Shown: piece by piece, positions 1 through 10,266 of the stretch
Layout of the letters: the number at the start of each line of letters is the position of its first letter
Numbering within the stretch: the stretch's first letter is position 1
The notes under the pieces: model-generated
The model's database searches: none
Seen by the model: only the letters and a program-made list of their open reading frames with translations
Told to the model about the DNA's origin: nothing
NCBI RefSeq assembly: GCF_028275115.1
Contig: NZ_JAQCNH010000039.1
Span: forward strand, 33,628 to 97,627
Direction: 5' to 3'
Source of the DNA: Halorientalis sp.
GTDB taxonomy: Archaea; Halobacteriota; Halobacteria; Halobacteriales; Haloarculaceae
Length of the DNA stretch: 64,000 bases
Program-made: the position numbers and the translations under genes

Positions 1-2
1 AC

Positions 3-2777
3 AGTAGCTTCGATACGAAGACCTTCGACCCGAAATCGCTCGGCGTCGACGCCGGAACCTACGACATCGCCGTCACCGCGTCCCACGAGTCGGGGACGCG
101 CACGTACAACAACACCATCAGTGCACCGACGCAGGTGACCGGAATCCAGACCTACATCGACTTCAGTTCCCGGAGCGTCGCACCGGGCTCGAACCTGCTC
201 GGTCTCGTCAAAGCCTACGACGGCGGCACCGGTGTCGACACCAACGCGAACGACGTCGACATCTCGGTCTACGACAGCAACGGCAAGCAGGTCAAGACGG
301 CCAATCCCAGCAACGGACTCACGAGCGGCGAGGGGTCGTTCAGTGTGACGATGCCCGACGACCCGGGACGGTACCGGATCACCGCGAAAGTCGACACCGG
401 GAGCAAACAGGGCATCGCCCAGCGAGTCGTCCGCGTCAGCGAGCTCGAACTCTCGGTCGAGACGGACAAAGACACCTACAGCCCCACCGACAGCGTCGAC
501 GTGGCCGTCGAGGCGACGGACGCCACCGACGGCAGTGCCATCACCGACGCGACGGTCGAATTACGGGTCAACGGGACGCGGGAGGTTACGTCGACCGACG
601 CCAACGGTGAAGCGACGGTCTCACTCGATCCGAACAAGTTCGCCAGTGGATCCTGGGATCGGGGACACCCTGTCAGGGTGACGCTGACCCAGGAGACGGA
701 CATTGGCGTGGTCCGCAAGACCAGCGGCACGGGCTTCGACGTCCGGTCGTTCGACGCGCGGGCGGCACCGACCAGCCGGTCGTTCACGCCGAGCGAGTCG
801 GCCGAGATGGACGTGTTCGTTCCCACCGACAAGACGATCAGTTCCGTGACGGTCACGAGACTCGACGGCGAGCGCGTCAGCATCGGCGGTGGCTCGGTCA
901 GTAACCCCGCACCCGGCCTCTACCGGGTCGACCTCGGGCAGTTGGCCGTCGGTGAACACATCGCGACCGCGACGGTCACGACCCAGAGCGGCGCGACCGA
1001 GACGGCCGCGGCCCAGGTCGTCGTCAAGAGCTACGAGATCGCGGCTTCGTTGAACAAGCGGACGTTCACGACCACCGAGACCGTCGATCTCACCGTCGGC
1101 GTCCGCAAGCCCGACGGGACGGCCGTCTCGAACCAGCGGGTCGACGTCTCGCTGAACTCGACCGGTCCGGTCAGGGAGGTCGACAGTGCGAGCGCCACGA
1201 CCGGTTCCAGCGGTGAGGCGTCGGTCTCGCTGTCACCGAGTTCGGGCGGTGGACACTTCCTCGAGGTGTCGGTCGGCGAGCAGAAGCGCTACCTCGGGCT
1301 GTTCGTCAGCGACGTGTCCGTGCGCCTCGAAGACAGTAGTGGGAACGACGTCGACGGGTACGAGGCCGAACCAGGGACGACGAAGACGCTGTACATCGAC
1401 GCCTCGAAATCGGACGGCAGCGACGTCCCGGACGGATCGGGCGTGACGGCCTACATCGACGCGTTCGACGACCGCATCGAACTCGGGAGCGCGACGACGA
1501 CGAACGGTGAAGCGAGCATCGACGTGGACGTGCCCGGGTCGGTCCCGGCCCGCGAGTACGGACTCGCGGTCAGGGTGACGACGACCGACGGGACCGGAAC
1601 CGCGGCCGGCGTCATGAACGTCACCGGGGCGAACGCGAAACAGATCACGGCCGCAACCAACGAGAGCGGCTTCGGCCCCGGCGACACCGCACGACTCTCG
1701 GCGACCGTCACCAACGGCAACGGATCGCCCATCGCCAACCAGAACGTCGACTTCGTCCTCCAGTCCGACGGGAGCTCGGAGACGCTGGTCGCGACCGCCA
1801 GCACGAACGGCGACGGCGTGGCGACCCACGACTACGACATCCCGTCGGACGCCAGCGACGGAGCGTACGTCCTGAAGACGGCGTTGACCGACGCGCCGTC
1901 GATACGGAGCTACAGCGGCTATCGGGTCCGGAGCTTCGACGTGAGCGTCGAGGCCGAGGACGGTCCGTTCGCGCCCGGCGATAGCGTCTCGCTGACCGTG
2001 TCGGCGACCGACGACAGCGGCAACGCGGTGTCGGCGACGGGTGGCTCGCTGACCCTGGTCCTGCCCGGCAGCAACGCCGAGAAGGAACTCTCGCTGTCGG
2101 GGTCGGCCCCGTACGACGTGTCGGTGACCGTCCCGGACGACGCGGACGTCACCGGCACGCGAACCATCAGCGCGACGCTCGAGAAAGACCGGACCAGCGA
2201 CACCGACTCGACGCTGGTCGACGTGCGCGACGAGAGCGAGAGCGCGAACCTCTCGATCGCAGAGCCGCTAACCGCCGGCCAGTCGACGACGGTGACCGTC
2301 GACGGAACGGTGGACCGGACGGCCACGCTGACGGCCTTCTCGCCCAACGCCGGCACCGTCGCGTTCAATGGGAGCGTCGGCGTGTCCAGTTCCAGCGACA
2401 CGACCACGTCGATGACCATCGACTCACCCGGGGACCACATCGTGAAGCTCTCGGTGCCCTCGGTCGGGACGATTACGGAGGTCGTCGAGGTCCAGCCGTC
2501 GAGTGGGAACGTGAGCGTCTGGACCGGGACCGGCGTCAGCGCGAACGCCACCGAGTTCACGACGAGTGAAGACGTCTACCTGAAGAGCAACCAGAAAGGG
2601 ATGACCGCCACTGTCATCGGCGAAGACGAAACGTACGAGGTCGAGTTGGACCAGCAGAGCGGTGACACCTACTACGGGACGCTGTCGACCGACCGGCCTT
2701 CGGGTGTCTACCTCGTCAGGCTCGACTCCGGCGACGCGACCGGCGTCGACGACACGCTCGTCGAGGTGAGCGACTGA
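3..2777 (+). CDS. Large secreted/surface protein with repeated Ig-like/macroglobulin (MG2-like) domains, 5'-truncated by the window edge
   Basis: The frame is open from position 3 upstream of the listed GTG at 135 (SSFDTKTFDPKSLGVDAGTYDIAVTASHESGT...). Repeated units of the type 'F.P.DSV.L.V.ATD..G.AV' and many 'TNGDGVAT'-like turns. Confidence 0.75.
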   Translation, partial: SSFDTKTFDPKSLGVDAGTYDIAVTASHESGTRTYNNTISAPTQVTGIQTYIDFSSRSVAPGSNLLGLVKAYDGGTGVDTNANDVDISVYDSNGKQVKTANPSNGLTSGEGSFSVTMPDDPGRYRITAKVDTGSKQGIAQRVVRVSELELSVETDKDTYSPTDSVDVAVEATDATDGSAITDATVELRVNGTREVTSTDANGEATVSLDPNKFASGSWDRGHPVRVTLTQETDIGVVRKTSGTGFDVRSFDARAAPTSRSFTPSESAEMDVFVPTDKTISSVTVTRLDGERVSIGGGSVSNPAPGLYRVDLGQLAVGEHIATATVTTQSGATETAAAQVVVKSYEIAASLNKRTFTTTETVDLTVGVRKPDGTAVSNQRVDVSLNSTGPVREVDSASATTGSSGEASVSLSPSSGGGHFLEVSVGEQKRYLGLFVSDVSVRLEDSSGNDVDGYEAEPGTTKTLYIDASKSDGSDVPDGSGVTAYIDAFDDRIELGSATTTNGEASIDVDVPGSVPAREYGLAVRVTTTDGTGTAAGVMNVTGANAKQITAATNESGFGPGDTARLSATVTNGNGSPIANQNVDFVLQSDGSSETLVATASTNGDGVATHDYDIPSDASDGAYVLKTALTDAPSIRSYSGYRVRSFDVSVEAEDGPFAPGDSVSLTVSATDDSGNAVSATGGSLTLVLPGSNAEKELSLSGSAPYDVSVTVPDDADVTGTRTISATLEKDRTSDTDSTLVDVRDESESANLSIAEPLTAGQSTTVTVDGTVDRTATLTAFSPNAGTVAFNGSVGVSSSSDTTTSMTIDSPGDHIVKLSVPSVGTITEVVEVQPSSGNVSVWTGTGVSANATEFTTSEDVYLKSNQKGMTATVIGEDETYEVELDQQSGDTYYGTLSTDRPSGVYLVRLDSGDATGVDDTLVEVSD

Positions 2778-3853
2778 TGTCACGACGCCCGTTCCTGGCG
2801 ATACTGGTCGCACTGACCGTCGTCGTCGGGGCCACCGGCGTCGTGGCCGCCGACACGTCCCTATCGATCACCGACGTCTCCCTGCCCGATAGCGTCTCGC
2901 AGGGCGACTCGTTCGACCTCACGGTCTCGGTCTCCGGCGAGGAGATTCAAAACGACGAGGTCGACGTGTCGCTGACCCTGCCCGACGGGATCTCGTGTAC
3001 GCCGACCGGGACGCAGACGGTGACGCTCTCGAGCGGAACCGCGCAGGCCACCTTCGACTGTGACGCGGACGTGGAGGGAGATTACAGCGGCGAGATCACC
3101 GTCAGCGCGTCGGGGGTCAGTTCCGGCGACGATCCCGACCCGTCCCAGTCGACACAGGCCGGTCTCGAAGTGATCAGCCCCGCGAGCCTGACGCTGTCGA
3201 CCTCGCTGGATTCGAGCAGTATCGACGAGGGAGCGTCGACCACGCTCACGACCGTCGTCCACAACTCCGGGGACGCCTCGACGAGTTACAGTCTGTCGCT
3301 GTCCGCCGAGAGCGGCTACTCGAGCAGCGTCTCCAGCGGGTCCACCAGCGGAACCGTCGCCGGCGGTGCGACCGAGACTGTCGAGTACACCGTCACTGGC
3401 GACAGTAGCGGCGACTATTCCCTCACCGCCAGCTTGAGCGGGGGTAACGGACAGTCAGTCGACGAGAGCGAATCGCTGTCTGTCGCCAGCACCGGCGGCG
3501 GTGGTGGTGGCGGCGGTGGCGGTGGCGGCGGCGGTGGCGGCGGCGGCGGATCGAGTTCGACTGCGACCACCACCACTACCACGACGGGGACGGTGACCGA
3601 CACCGACTCGACCGACAGAACTGCCACCGGCGACGACGACGGCACGGCGACCGACAGCGACAGTCGGACGACGATGGAAGAGATGACCGAACAGGAGACG
3701 GAAACGATGGCAGCAACCACGGCACCGACCGGGACCGAACAGGCCGGGACGACCGCGGCCGAGACGACGGCGGAATCGGGGCCGGGCTTCGGCGTCGGTC
3801 TCGCTGTGGTCGCGATGCTGGCTGCGGCGCTGCTGGCTCGGCGAAGGCGGTAG
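2777..3853 (+). CDS. PGF-CTERM sorting-domain surface protein (CARDB/Ig-like) with poly-Gly and Thr-rich stalk
   Basis: N-terminal signal peptide; C-terminus 'GPGFGVGLAVVAMLAAALLARRRR' fits PGF-CTERM (archaeosortase A target). Start overlaps the upstream stop (TGATG). Confidence 0.85.
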   Translation: MSRRPFLAILVALTVVVGATGVVAADTSLSITDVSLPDSVSQGDSFDLTVSVSGEEIQNDEVDVSLTLPDGISCTPTGTQTVTLSSGTAQATFDCDADVEGDYSGEITVSASGVSSGDDPDPSQSTQAGLEVISPASLTLSTSLDSSSIDEGASTTLTTVVHNSGDASTSYSLSLSAESGYSSSVSSGSTSGTVAGGATETVEYTVTGDSSGDYSLTASLSGGNGQSVDESESLSVASTGGGGGGGGGGGGGGGGGGGSSSTATTTTTTTGTVTDTDSTDRTATGDDDGTATDSDSRTTMEEMTEQETETMAATTAPTGTEQAGTTAAETTAESGPGFGVGLAVVAMLAAALLARRRR

Positions 3854-4012
3854 CCTCGGAAGCCGATTGCTCTCGAGTTCCTTCTTCACGGTGGTCCTGA
3901 CGGTTCTACGGGCTGGCACATCGACGTGCCGAGGTCGACGGTCGCCGCGACGGTGTCCCGAAGCTATCACTGGTACTGCCGTCTCCGCGGGACGAAAAGA
4001 CGAGTCGGCTGG

Positions 4013-5161
4013 TTACAGGTAGCCGTGCTCGGCCAGTCGCTCGACGCCCTCGCGCAGGCGCTCTTTGCTCGCGGCGTAGGAGAGACGGGCGTAGCCGGGC
4101 GTGCCGAAGGCGCTCCCCGGGACGGTGGCAACGTGGGCGTCCTCGATGGCACCTTCACACCAGGTCTGGTCGTCGTCGTCGACGGGCAACATCATGTAGA
4201 ACGCGCCGTCGCCGACGGGCACGTCGACACCGTGGTCGGCGAAGAGGTCGGCGAGCATGTCGCGCCGTTCCTCGAAGGCGTCGCACATCTCCACGACGGC
4301 CTCGTCGGTGTTTTCGAGTGCCTCGACGCCGGCGTGCTGGACGAAGTTCACGGCACAGGAGACCGAGTGGCTGTGGAGCTTGCTCGCCTGTGAGACCAGT
4401 TGTTCGGGCCCCGAAAAGTAGCCGAGTCGCCAGCCGGTCATCGCGTATGCTTTCGAGAAGCCGTTGAGGGTGATCGTGCGGTCGCCCATCCCGTCGAGCG
4501 CGCCGAGGCTCGTCTGTTCGACGCCGTAGGTGACTTCCTTGTAAATCTCGTCGGAGATCACAGTGATATCGTGCTCGACCGCGATGTCCCGAACGCCGTC
4601 GAGGGCGGCGTCGGTGTACACTGCGCCGGTCGGGTTCGACGGGGAGTTGACGACGAGCAACTCGGTGTCGTCCGAGACGGCCTCCGCGAGTTCGTCCAGT
4701 GCGGGTTCGAGCTGGAACTCGTGGGGCGACAGGTCGACGCGGCTAAGGCTGCCGCCGGCGATCTTCACCATCGCCTCGTAGGAAACCCACGCGGGGTCAA
4801 GCAGGCAGACCTCGTCACCGTCGTCGACGAGAGCCATGACGATCTCGAACAGCGCCTGCTTGCCACCCGGGGTGACGATGATCTCGTCCGTGTCGTGATC
4901 GAGGCCGTCGTCGGCGAGTTTCGCGGCGATGGCCTCTTTCAGTTCTGGAATCCCGTTCGAGGGGGTGTAGCCCGTCTTTCCGGCCTCCAGTGCATCCTCG
5001 GCGGCGTCTTTGACGTTCTGGGGGGTGTCGAAGTCGGGTTCGCCGACCGAGAGGTCGACGACGTCAACGCCGTCGGCTTCGAGTTCTGCGGCGAGGTTGC
5101 TAATCGCAAGGGTTGCGCTCGGTTCCACTCGCTGTACGCGGGATGCGAAGTCCAGGTCCAT
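4013..5161 (-). CDS. Pyridoxal phosphate-dependent class I/II aminotransferase (aspartate aminotransferase-like)
   Basis: 'SVGEPDFDTP', 'NSPSNPTGAVY', 'SDEIYKEVTYG', 'LNGFSKAYAMTGWRLGY'. Start trimmed to MDLDFASRV at 5161. Confidence 0.9.
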   Translation of the reverse strand: MDLDFASRVQRVEPSATLAISNLAAELEADGVDVVDLSVGEPDFDTPQNVKDAAEDALEAGKTGYTPSNGIPELKEAIAAKLADDGLDHDTDEIIVTPGGKQALFEIVMALVDDGDEVCLLDPAWVSYEAMVKIAGGSLSRVDLSPHEFQLEPALDELAEAVSDDTELLVVNSPSNPTGAVYTDAALDGVRDIAVEHDITVISDEIYKEVTYGVEQTSLGALDGMGDRTITLNGFSKAYAMTGWRLGYFSGPEQLVSQASKLHSHSVSCAVNFVQHAGVEALENTDEAVVEMCDAFEERRDMLADLFADHGVDVPVGDGAFYMMLPVDDDDQTWCEGAIEDAHVATVPGSAFGTPGYARLSYAASKERLREGVERLAEHGYL

Positions 5162-5162
5162 A

Positions 5163-5564
5163 TTATAGTTCCTCCACGAGGTCGACGGCTCCGTCCAGTG
5201 CGGCGACACCGTAATCGGTGCGGGCGCGGGCTTCGTCCATGCTCATACCGGGGCCGGTCACGCCGAGCGTCACCGGGGTGTCACGGTCGAGGCTCACGTC
5301 GGTCAGCCCCTGTGCCATGGCGTTGCCGATCACCTGGTCGTGGTCGGTGTCGCCGGACTTGATCGCACCGACGACCGTCACGGCGTCCACGTCGTCCCGA
5401 CGTGCCAGCCGGTCGGCGGCCAGCGGCGAGTCGTACGCGCCGGGGACGTGGACGGTCTCGACGACCTCCGCGTCGAGCTCGTCGGCCCGCGTCTTGGCCG
5501 CCGCCTCCATCTCCTCGGTGACGTCGCGGTTGAACTCCGCGACCACCAGTCCGAGCCGTACCAT
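5163..5564 (-). CDS. ribH: 6,7-dimethyl-8-ribityllumazine synthase
   Basis: 'VAEFNRDVTEEM', 'VHVPGAYDSPLAADRLARRDDVDAVTVVGAIKSGDTDHDQVIG' lumazine synthase motifs. Confidence 0.9.
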   Translation of the reverse strand: MVRLGLVVAEFNRDVTEEMEAAAKTRADELDAEVVETVHVPGAYDSPLAADRLARRDDVDAVTVVGAIKSGDTDHDQVIGNAMAQGLTDVSLDRDTPVTLGVTGPGMSMDEARARTDYGVAALDGAVDLVEEL

Positions 5565-5688
5565 GTGTCCCGGATAGCAACCGCGACCTAAAGAAATACC
5601 GTTCGGCGGTCGTCGGGTGCGACCGAAACCGATGGCCGCTCGTTTGCAACCAGAAGGGTTCTAAATCCTCGGACAGATTGCACCGACA

Positions 5689-7563
5689 ATGGCAACGGTC
5701 GAGGACGACGATTCCGCGACGGAGTCCGCCGCCCAGCGGTCCGAGTCTGCCCTCCCCACGCACCTCGGCGTCGACCGCCTCGTGCTGAGCGTCGCAGCCA
5801 TCACAGCGCTCGCGTTGTTCGCTCGCTTCCTGTTCCTCGGCGAGCGAATCGCCCACTGGGACGAAGGCCGCGTCGGCTGGTGGATCCTCCAGTACGTGCA
5901 CACCGGCGACTACGCGTATCGAGCGATCATCCACGGTCCATTCTACCACCACGTCAACGGCCTCCTGTTCAGTGTGTTCGGCACCAGCGATTTCTGGATG
6001 CGGGCGGTCGTGGCACTGCTCGGTGGGCTGACGCCACTGGCCGCACTCGGACTCCGGCACCGCCTGCGTGACGTCGAGGTCGCGCTCCTCGCGCTCTTTC
6101 TGGCCGCCAATCCCCTGCTTCTGTACTACTCGCGGTTCATGCGAGGCGATCCCATCGTCGCCTTCTTTATGTTCGGCGCGGTCGTCGCCTTCGTCCGTCT
6201 CGTCGACTTCAGGCAGGCGCGCTACCTGTTCTTTGGCGTCACGGGCGTCGCCCTCGCGCTGACCGCCAAAGAGAACGCGATCATCTATCCGGTGACCTGG
6301 CTCGGCGCGCTGGTGCTGCTGCTCGACCACCGGCTCTTCGTGGCGCGCGACGGCGAGCGCGCCTGGACGGCGATTCTGAAGGAGCGAGTCGTCGGGACGG
6401 TCTCCGCCGGTTGGGACTGGCTGCACTGGCTCCTGCTTGCGGTGGTCCAGTTTTTCCTCATCGTCGTCTTTTTTTACGCGCCCCGCGACGGCGACCCGGG
6501 TGACGTGGGCCTGTACAACGCCATCGGCCAGGGCGACCTCGGGATGTTCGTTACCGTCGTCGACCGGGCACTCGTCGGTTCCTGGACGGAGTTCTACGGG
6601 CTGTGGGTCGACGGCGGGATGAGCGACCACGCCTACCTGCCGTACCTCGGCGACATCGCAGAGACCCTGGGGTACGGTGCGCTCGTGCTCTGTGTGTTCG
6701 CGGTACTCGGATTCGTGGTCGACCGGTACTCGGGCGAGCGCCCACGTGATTTCGTTTCCTTCTCGTTTTACTGTGGGTTCGTCTCCGTACTGGGCTACCC
6801 TATCGTCACGGACATCCAGGCCCCGTGGGCGGCCATCCACGCGGTCGTGCCGCTGGCGGTCCCTGCGGCGGTCGGGTTGGGGCTGGTTCTCAGGTGGGGT
6901 CGTGACAGTCTCGCCGCTGACGACCCGGTCGCGATGGCCGCGGCCGCAGTGGTGGTTGTCGTCGCGGTCAGTTTCGTCGTCGGCGCTGGGGCGTCGTTCG
7001 TCTACATGACGCCACAAGCCGAGGAGAATGAAAACGCGCTCGTCCAGTACGCACAACCCGGCGACGACGTGCGGCCAGCGCTAAACAGCATGGAGATGGC
7101 CGCCGCCGCCAACGAGGGCACCGACGTGTTGTTCTACGGTGACTTCTTCGTCAACGACCAAACGAACGCCACGACCGACTTCGTCAGGGCCGGCTACCCG
7201 GCCGACTCGAGCCTGCTCCCGGAAGGGGACCGACGGCTCGTTCTCTCGCCCGCATGTGCTGACTGGTTCAACGCCCTCCCGCTCCCGTGGTATCTCAACC
7301 GGTCCGGGGCCGACGTGAGCTGTGCCGACAGCACCCCCGAACTCGGCGACGCAGCGGAGTCCGAGCCACCGATCGTCGTCGTGCGGGCCCACGACGATGA
7401 CGACGGGGAGGACCAGGTCAACGAGGAACGACAGGCTCGCGAACAGTTCCCGACGTACTGGAGTGCGACATACGAGCTCCGGACCTACGGGACGGAGACC
7501 GTCTTCCTCGTCCACCCGGACTACGTGGGCGAAGTGAACGCGTCGGCGACACAGCCGGGGTGA
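5689..7563 (+). CDS. Multi-pass membrane protein of the TIGR03663/Agl23 (flippase activity-associated) family
   Basis: N-terminal 'HWDEGRVGWWILQYVHTGDYAYRAIIHGPFYHHVNGLLFSVFG.SDFWMRA' and ~10 hydrophobic segments, GT39/ArnT-like. Confidence 0.8.
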   Translation: MATVEDDDSATESAAQRSESALPTHLGVDRLVLSVAAITALALFARFLFLGERIAHWDEGRVGWWILQYVHTGDYAYRAIIHGPFYHHVNGLLFSVFGTSDFWMRAVVALLGGLTPLAALGLRHRLRDVEVALLALFLAANPLLLYYSRFMRGDPIVAFFMFGAVVAFVRLVDFRQARYLFFGVTGVALALTAKENAIIYPVTWLGALVLLLDHRLFVARDGERAWTAILKERVVGTVSAGWDWLHWLLLAVVQFFLIVVFFYAPRDGDPGDVGLYNAIGQGDLGMFVTVVDRALVGSWTEFYGLWVDGGMSDHAYLPYLGDIAETLGYGALVLCVFAVLGFVVDRYSGERPRDFVSFSFYCGFVSVLGYPIVTDIQAPWAAIHAVVPLAVPAAVGLGLVLRWGRDSLAADDPVAMAAAAVVVVVAVSFVVGAGASFVYMTPQAEENENALVQYAQPGDDVRPALNSMEMAAAANEGTDVLFYGDFFVNDQTNATTDFVRAGYPADSSLLPEGDRRLVLSPACADWFNALPLPWYLNRSGADVSCADSTPELGDAAESEPPIVVVRAHDDDDGEDQVNEERQAREQFPTYWSATYELRTYGTETVFLVHPDYVGEVNASATQPG

Positions 7564-7636
7564 GCGCCGCGAAGACCGTTTCCACCGGCTCCCGGGTTGA
7601 CAATACTTAACCGCGTGCCCTGGGAATCGGCGATCG

Positions 7637-8785
7637 ATGACACTCACGTCGCCAGGACCGACCCTCGGCGTCGTCGGGGGCGGCCAACTCGGCCGGATGC
7701 TCGGCGAAGCCGCGGCACCGCTCGGGGTTGAACTCGTGGTGTCGGACCCGACGCCTGACGCGCCGGCCGCACCGGTCGTCCGGGACCAGATCGTCGGCGG
7801 CTTCGACGACCCCGAGACTCTGCGGGCACTGGCCGAGCGAGCCGACTACCTCACCTTCGAGATCGAACTGGCCGACCCCGACCTGCTCGAAGCAGTCGGC
7901 GAGGAGACAGGCGTCCCGGTCCACCCCGCACCGGAAACACTCCGGCTGATACAGGACAAACTCGTTCAGAAGGAGCGACTGCGGGCGGCGGGGGTGCCGG
8001 TACCGGCGTTCCGGCAGGTCGATGCTGTCGAGGACCTCCGGGCGGCACTGGACGACCTCGGGACGCCAGCGATGCTCAAAGCGCGCCAGGGCGGCTACGA
8101 CGGGCGTGGGAACGTCCTCGTGGAGGCTCGCGAGGACGCCGAGTCGGCGATGGACGAGGTCGCCGGTCCGGCGATGGTCGAGGCGTTCGTCCCCTTCGAG
8201 CGCGAACTCGCGGTGATGGGGTGTGAAGGTGACGAGGAGACCGACATCTTTCCCGTTACCGAGACGGTCCACGAAGCAGAGATTCTCCGGTCGACGGTTT
8301 CGCCGGCGCGAGCGCCCGACGAGCGAATCGACGCCGCCCGCGAGGTCGCCCGTGACGTGCTGGCGGAGATGGACGGACGGGGCGTCTACGGTATCGAGTT
8401 GTTCGACACGGGCGAGGAGGTCCTGCTCAACGAGGTCGCACCGCGCCCGCACAACTCCGGGCACTGGACCATCGAGGGCTGTCACACCTCACAGTTCGAG
8501 CAACACGTTCGGGCCGTCACGGGGCGGCCGCTGGGCTCGACCGAACGCCGGGACCCGACGGTGTCGTTCAATATCCTCGGTGACGGCGACGAGCGCCGGG
8601 AAGCACGGCTCACGGGTGAGGCGACCGTCTTCGAACGCGACCGGGCACACCTCCACTGGTACGGAAAACACGAGGTGTACCCGCTTCGGAAGACGGGCCA
8701 CGTCACGCTGACCGGCGACGACGAGGGGACCGACGAACTGCTGGCATCGGCACGACAACTGCGTGAACAACTCACCTTCGAATGA
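7637..8785 (+). CDS. purK: 5-(carboxyamino)imidazole ribonucleotide synthase
   Basis: 'LGVVGGGQLGRML', 'LKARQGGYDGRGN', 'NEVAPRPHNSGHWTIEGC' ATP-grasp PurK motifs. Confidence 0.95.
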   Translation: MTLTSPGPTLGVVGGGQLGRMLGEAAAPLGVELVVSDPTPDAPAAPVVRDQIVGGFDDPETLRALAERADYLTFEIELADPDLLEAVGEETGVPVHPAPETLRLIQDKLVQKERLRAAGVPVPAFRQVDAVEDLRAALDDLGTPAMLKARQGGYDGRGNVLVEAREDAESAMDEVAGPAMVEAFVPFERELAVMGCEGDEETDIFPVTETVHEAEILRSTVSPARAPDERIDAAREVARDVLAEMDGRGVYGIELFDTGEEVLLNEVAPRPHNSGHWTIEGCHTSQFEQHVRAVTGRPLGSTERRDPTVSFNILGDGDERREARLTGEATVFERDRAHLHWYGKHEVYPLRKTGHVTLTGDDEGTDELLASARQLREQLTFE

Positions 8786-9423
8786 GCGACGACATCGACA
8801 GCCTGAGACAGGCGCTACGCGGGGAGGCACAGCGCGACAGACCGACCGAGGACACACCCGAAATCGGGGTCGTCATGGGCTCGGACTCGGACTTGGACGT
8901 GATGGCCGGCTCCGAGTCTGGCCGTCCTGGAGCATACGACGCCCTGACCGAGCAACTGGACTTCGCGGAACAGACCAGTTACGACGACCCGCCCGACTCG
9001 CGGTTCACGTTCGAGACGGTCGTCGTCTCAGCACACCGGACGCCGGGGTTGATGTACGCGTACGCAGAGACGGCCGAGGACCGCGGGTTGGACGTGATCA
9101 TCGCCGGCGCCGGCGGGAAGTCGGCGGACCTGCCGAACATGACCGCCTCCATCGCCTACCCCCTGCCGGTGATCGGCGTCCCGGTCCAGGAGAAGTCGGT
9201 CGACTCGGTGATCGGGATGCCACAGGGCGCACCGCTGACGGCCGTCGACACGGGGAAGTCGTTCAACGCCGCGCTGTCGGCGGTCCAGTACCTCGCGCGT
9301 CAGCACGACGAACTCCGTGACCGACTGGTCGAGTACCACGAGGGGCTACAGGACGGCGTGGCCGAGGTCTCACGCGACCTGCACGAACTCGGGACGCCCG
9401 GATTCAGGCGACGAAACGAGTGA
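8782..9423 (+). CDS. purE: 5-(carboxyamino)imidazole ribonucleotide mutase
   Basis: 'GVVMGSDSDLDVM', 'VVSAHRTPGLMYAYAE', 'IIAGAGGKSADLPNMTA', 'IGVPVQ'. 4-bp overlap with purK. Confidence 0.95.
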   Translation: MSDDIDSLRQALRGEAQRDRPTEDTPEIGVVMGSDSDLDVMAGSESGRPGAYDALTEQLDFAEQTSYDDPPDSRFTFETVVVSAHRTPGLMYAYAETAEDRGLDVIIAGAGGKSADLPNMTASIAYPLPVIGVPVQEKSVDSVIGMPQGAPLTAVDTGKSFNAALSAVQYLARQHDELRDRLVEYHEGLQDGVAEVSRDLHELGTPGFRRRNE

Positions 9424-9498
9424 CACAGCGGCGGCGTCCGGCGGCGAGACGTTGTCGAACCCAGCATCTTTTTTACTCGTTCCTGCGTCCGGCCGGAT

Positions 9499-10197
9499 AT
9501 GTTCAGCATTGGCGACCGACAGGTGATTATCGCGGTCCTGCTGGCTGCGACGATGGTCCTGGCGGGCTGTTCGGGTGGCGGGGGCCCGACACCGACGGAC
9601 GGTGGAACGGACAGTTCGACCGACGCCGACGCCGAAGCCGGAGTATCGGCGGACAGCTACCAGTGGGCCGAGGGGGAATCGTACACTTACGAGAGTGACG
9701 CCTCACAAGGGAGCAGTAGTCGGTACACGTGGGTGGTCACCGACGTGAACGATGGAGCGGTGACGGCCGAACTCACGAGCAGTTTCGGCAGTCAGTCTCA
9801 GACGGTGAACATCACGGGGCCACAGGGCGACGTCTTCAACGGAACGGACCAGAACCCACCGCAGTCGTTCACGTTCGTGCTGCTGCAGATTCCACAGGCT
9901 CTCATCCAGGGTGAGACGCTCGAACCAGGGAACTCCTGGACGGTGTCCAGTGACGAGTTCCAGGTCAGCGGAGCGGAACCGCAAGAGCAGTCCCAGGAGC
10001 AGTCCCAAGAGGTCAACGTGAGCGTGACCGGCACCTCACAGATTCAGGGGACACAGTGTTACGACGTGGAGGTGTCGACGGCGAACGAGACGTTCAGTGC
10101 CTGTGTCAGGGAAGACTGGCCGTTCGCCTTGGAGATGACGTTCACGCTCCAGAGCCAGACCACGACGTACACGCTGGTCGACTTCGACCGGCCCTGA
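9499..10197 (+). CDS. Predicted lipoprotein, paralogue of the next gene
   Basis: Lipobox 'LAGCSGGGG'. C-terminal 'CYDVEVSTANETFSACVREDWPFALEM' parallels the downstream gene. Confidence 0.7.
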   Translation: MFSIGDRQVIIAVLLAATMVLAGCSGGGGPTPTDGGTDSSTDADAEAGVSADSYQWAEGESYTYESDASQGSSSRYTWVVTDVNDGAVTAELTSSFGSQSQTVNITGPQGDVFNGTDQNPPQSFTFVLLQIPQALIQGETLEPGNSWTVSSDEFQVSGAEPQEQSQEQSQEVNVSVTGTSQIQGTQCYDVEVSTANETFSACVREDWPFALEMTFTLQSQTTTYTLVDFDRP

Positions 10198-10266
10198 GGA
10201 CGGTCCCGGTCTCCGCTCTTTGATCTGTGACTGTCCAATAAGACTAAACGCCAAACTGTAATACGA

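Noticed and set aside
5281-7056. 591-aa minus-strand ORF
   Set aside because: Antisense to the Agl23-like gene and overlapping ribH in another frame; composition is Arg/Asp/His-rich and lacks family motifs.
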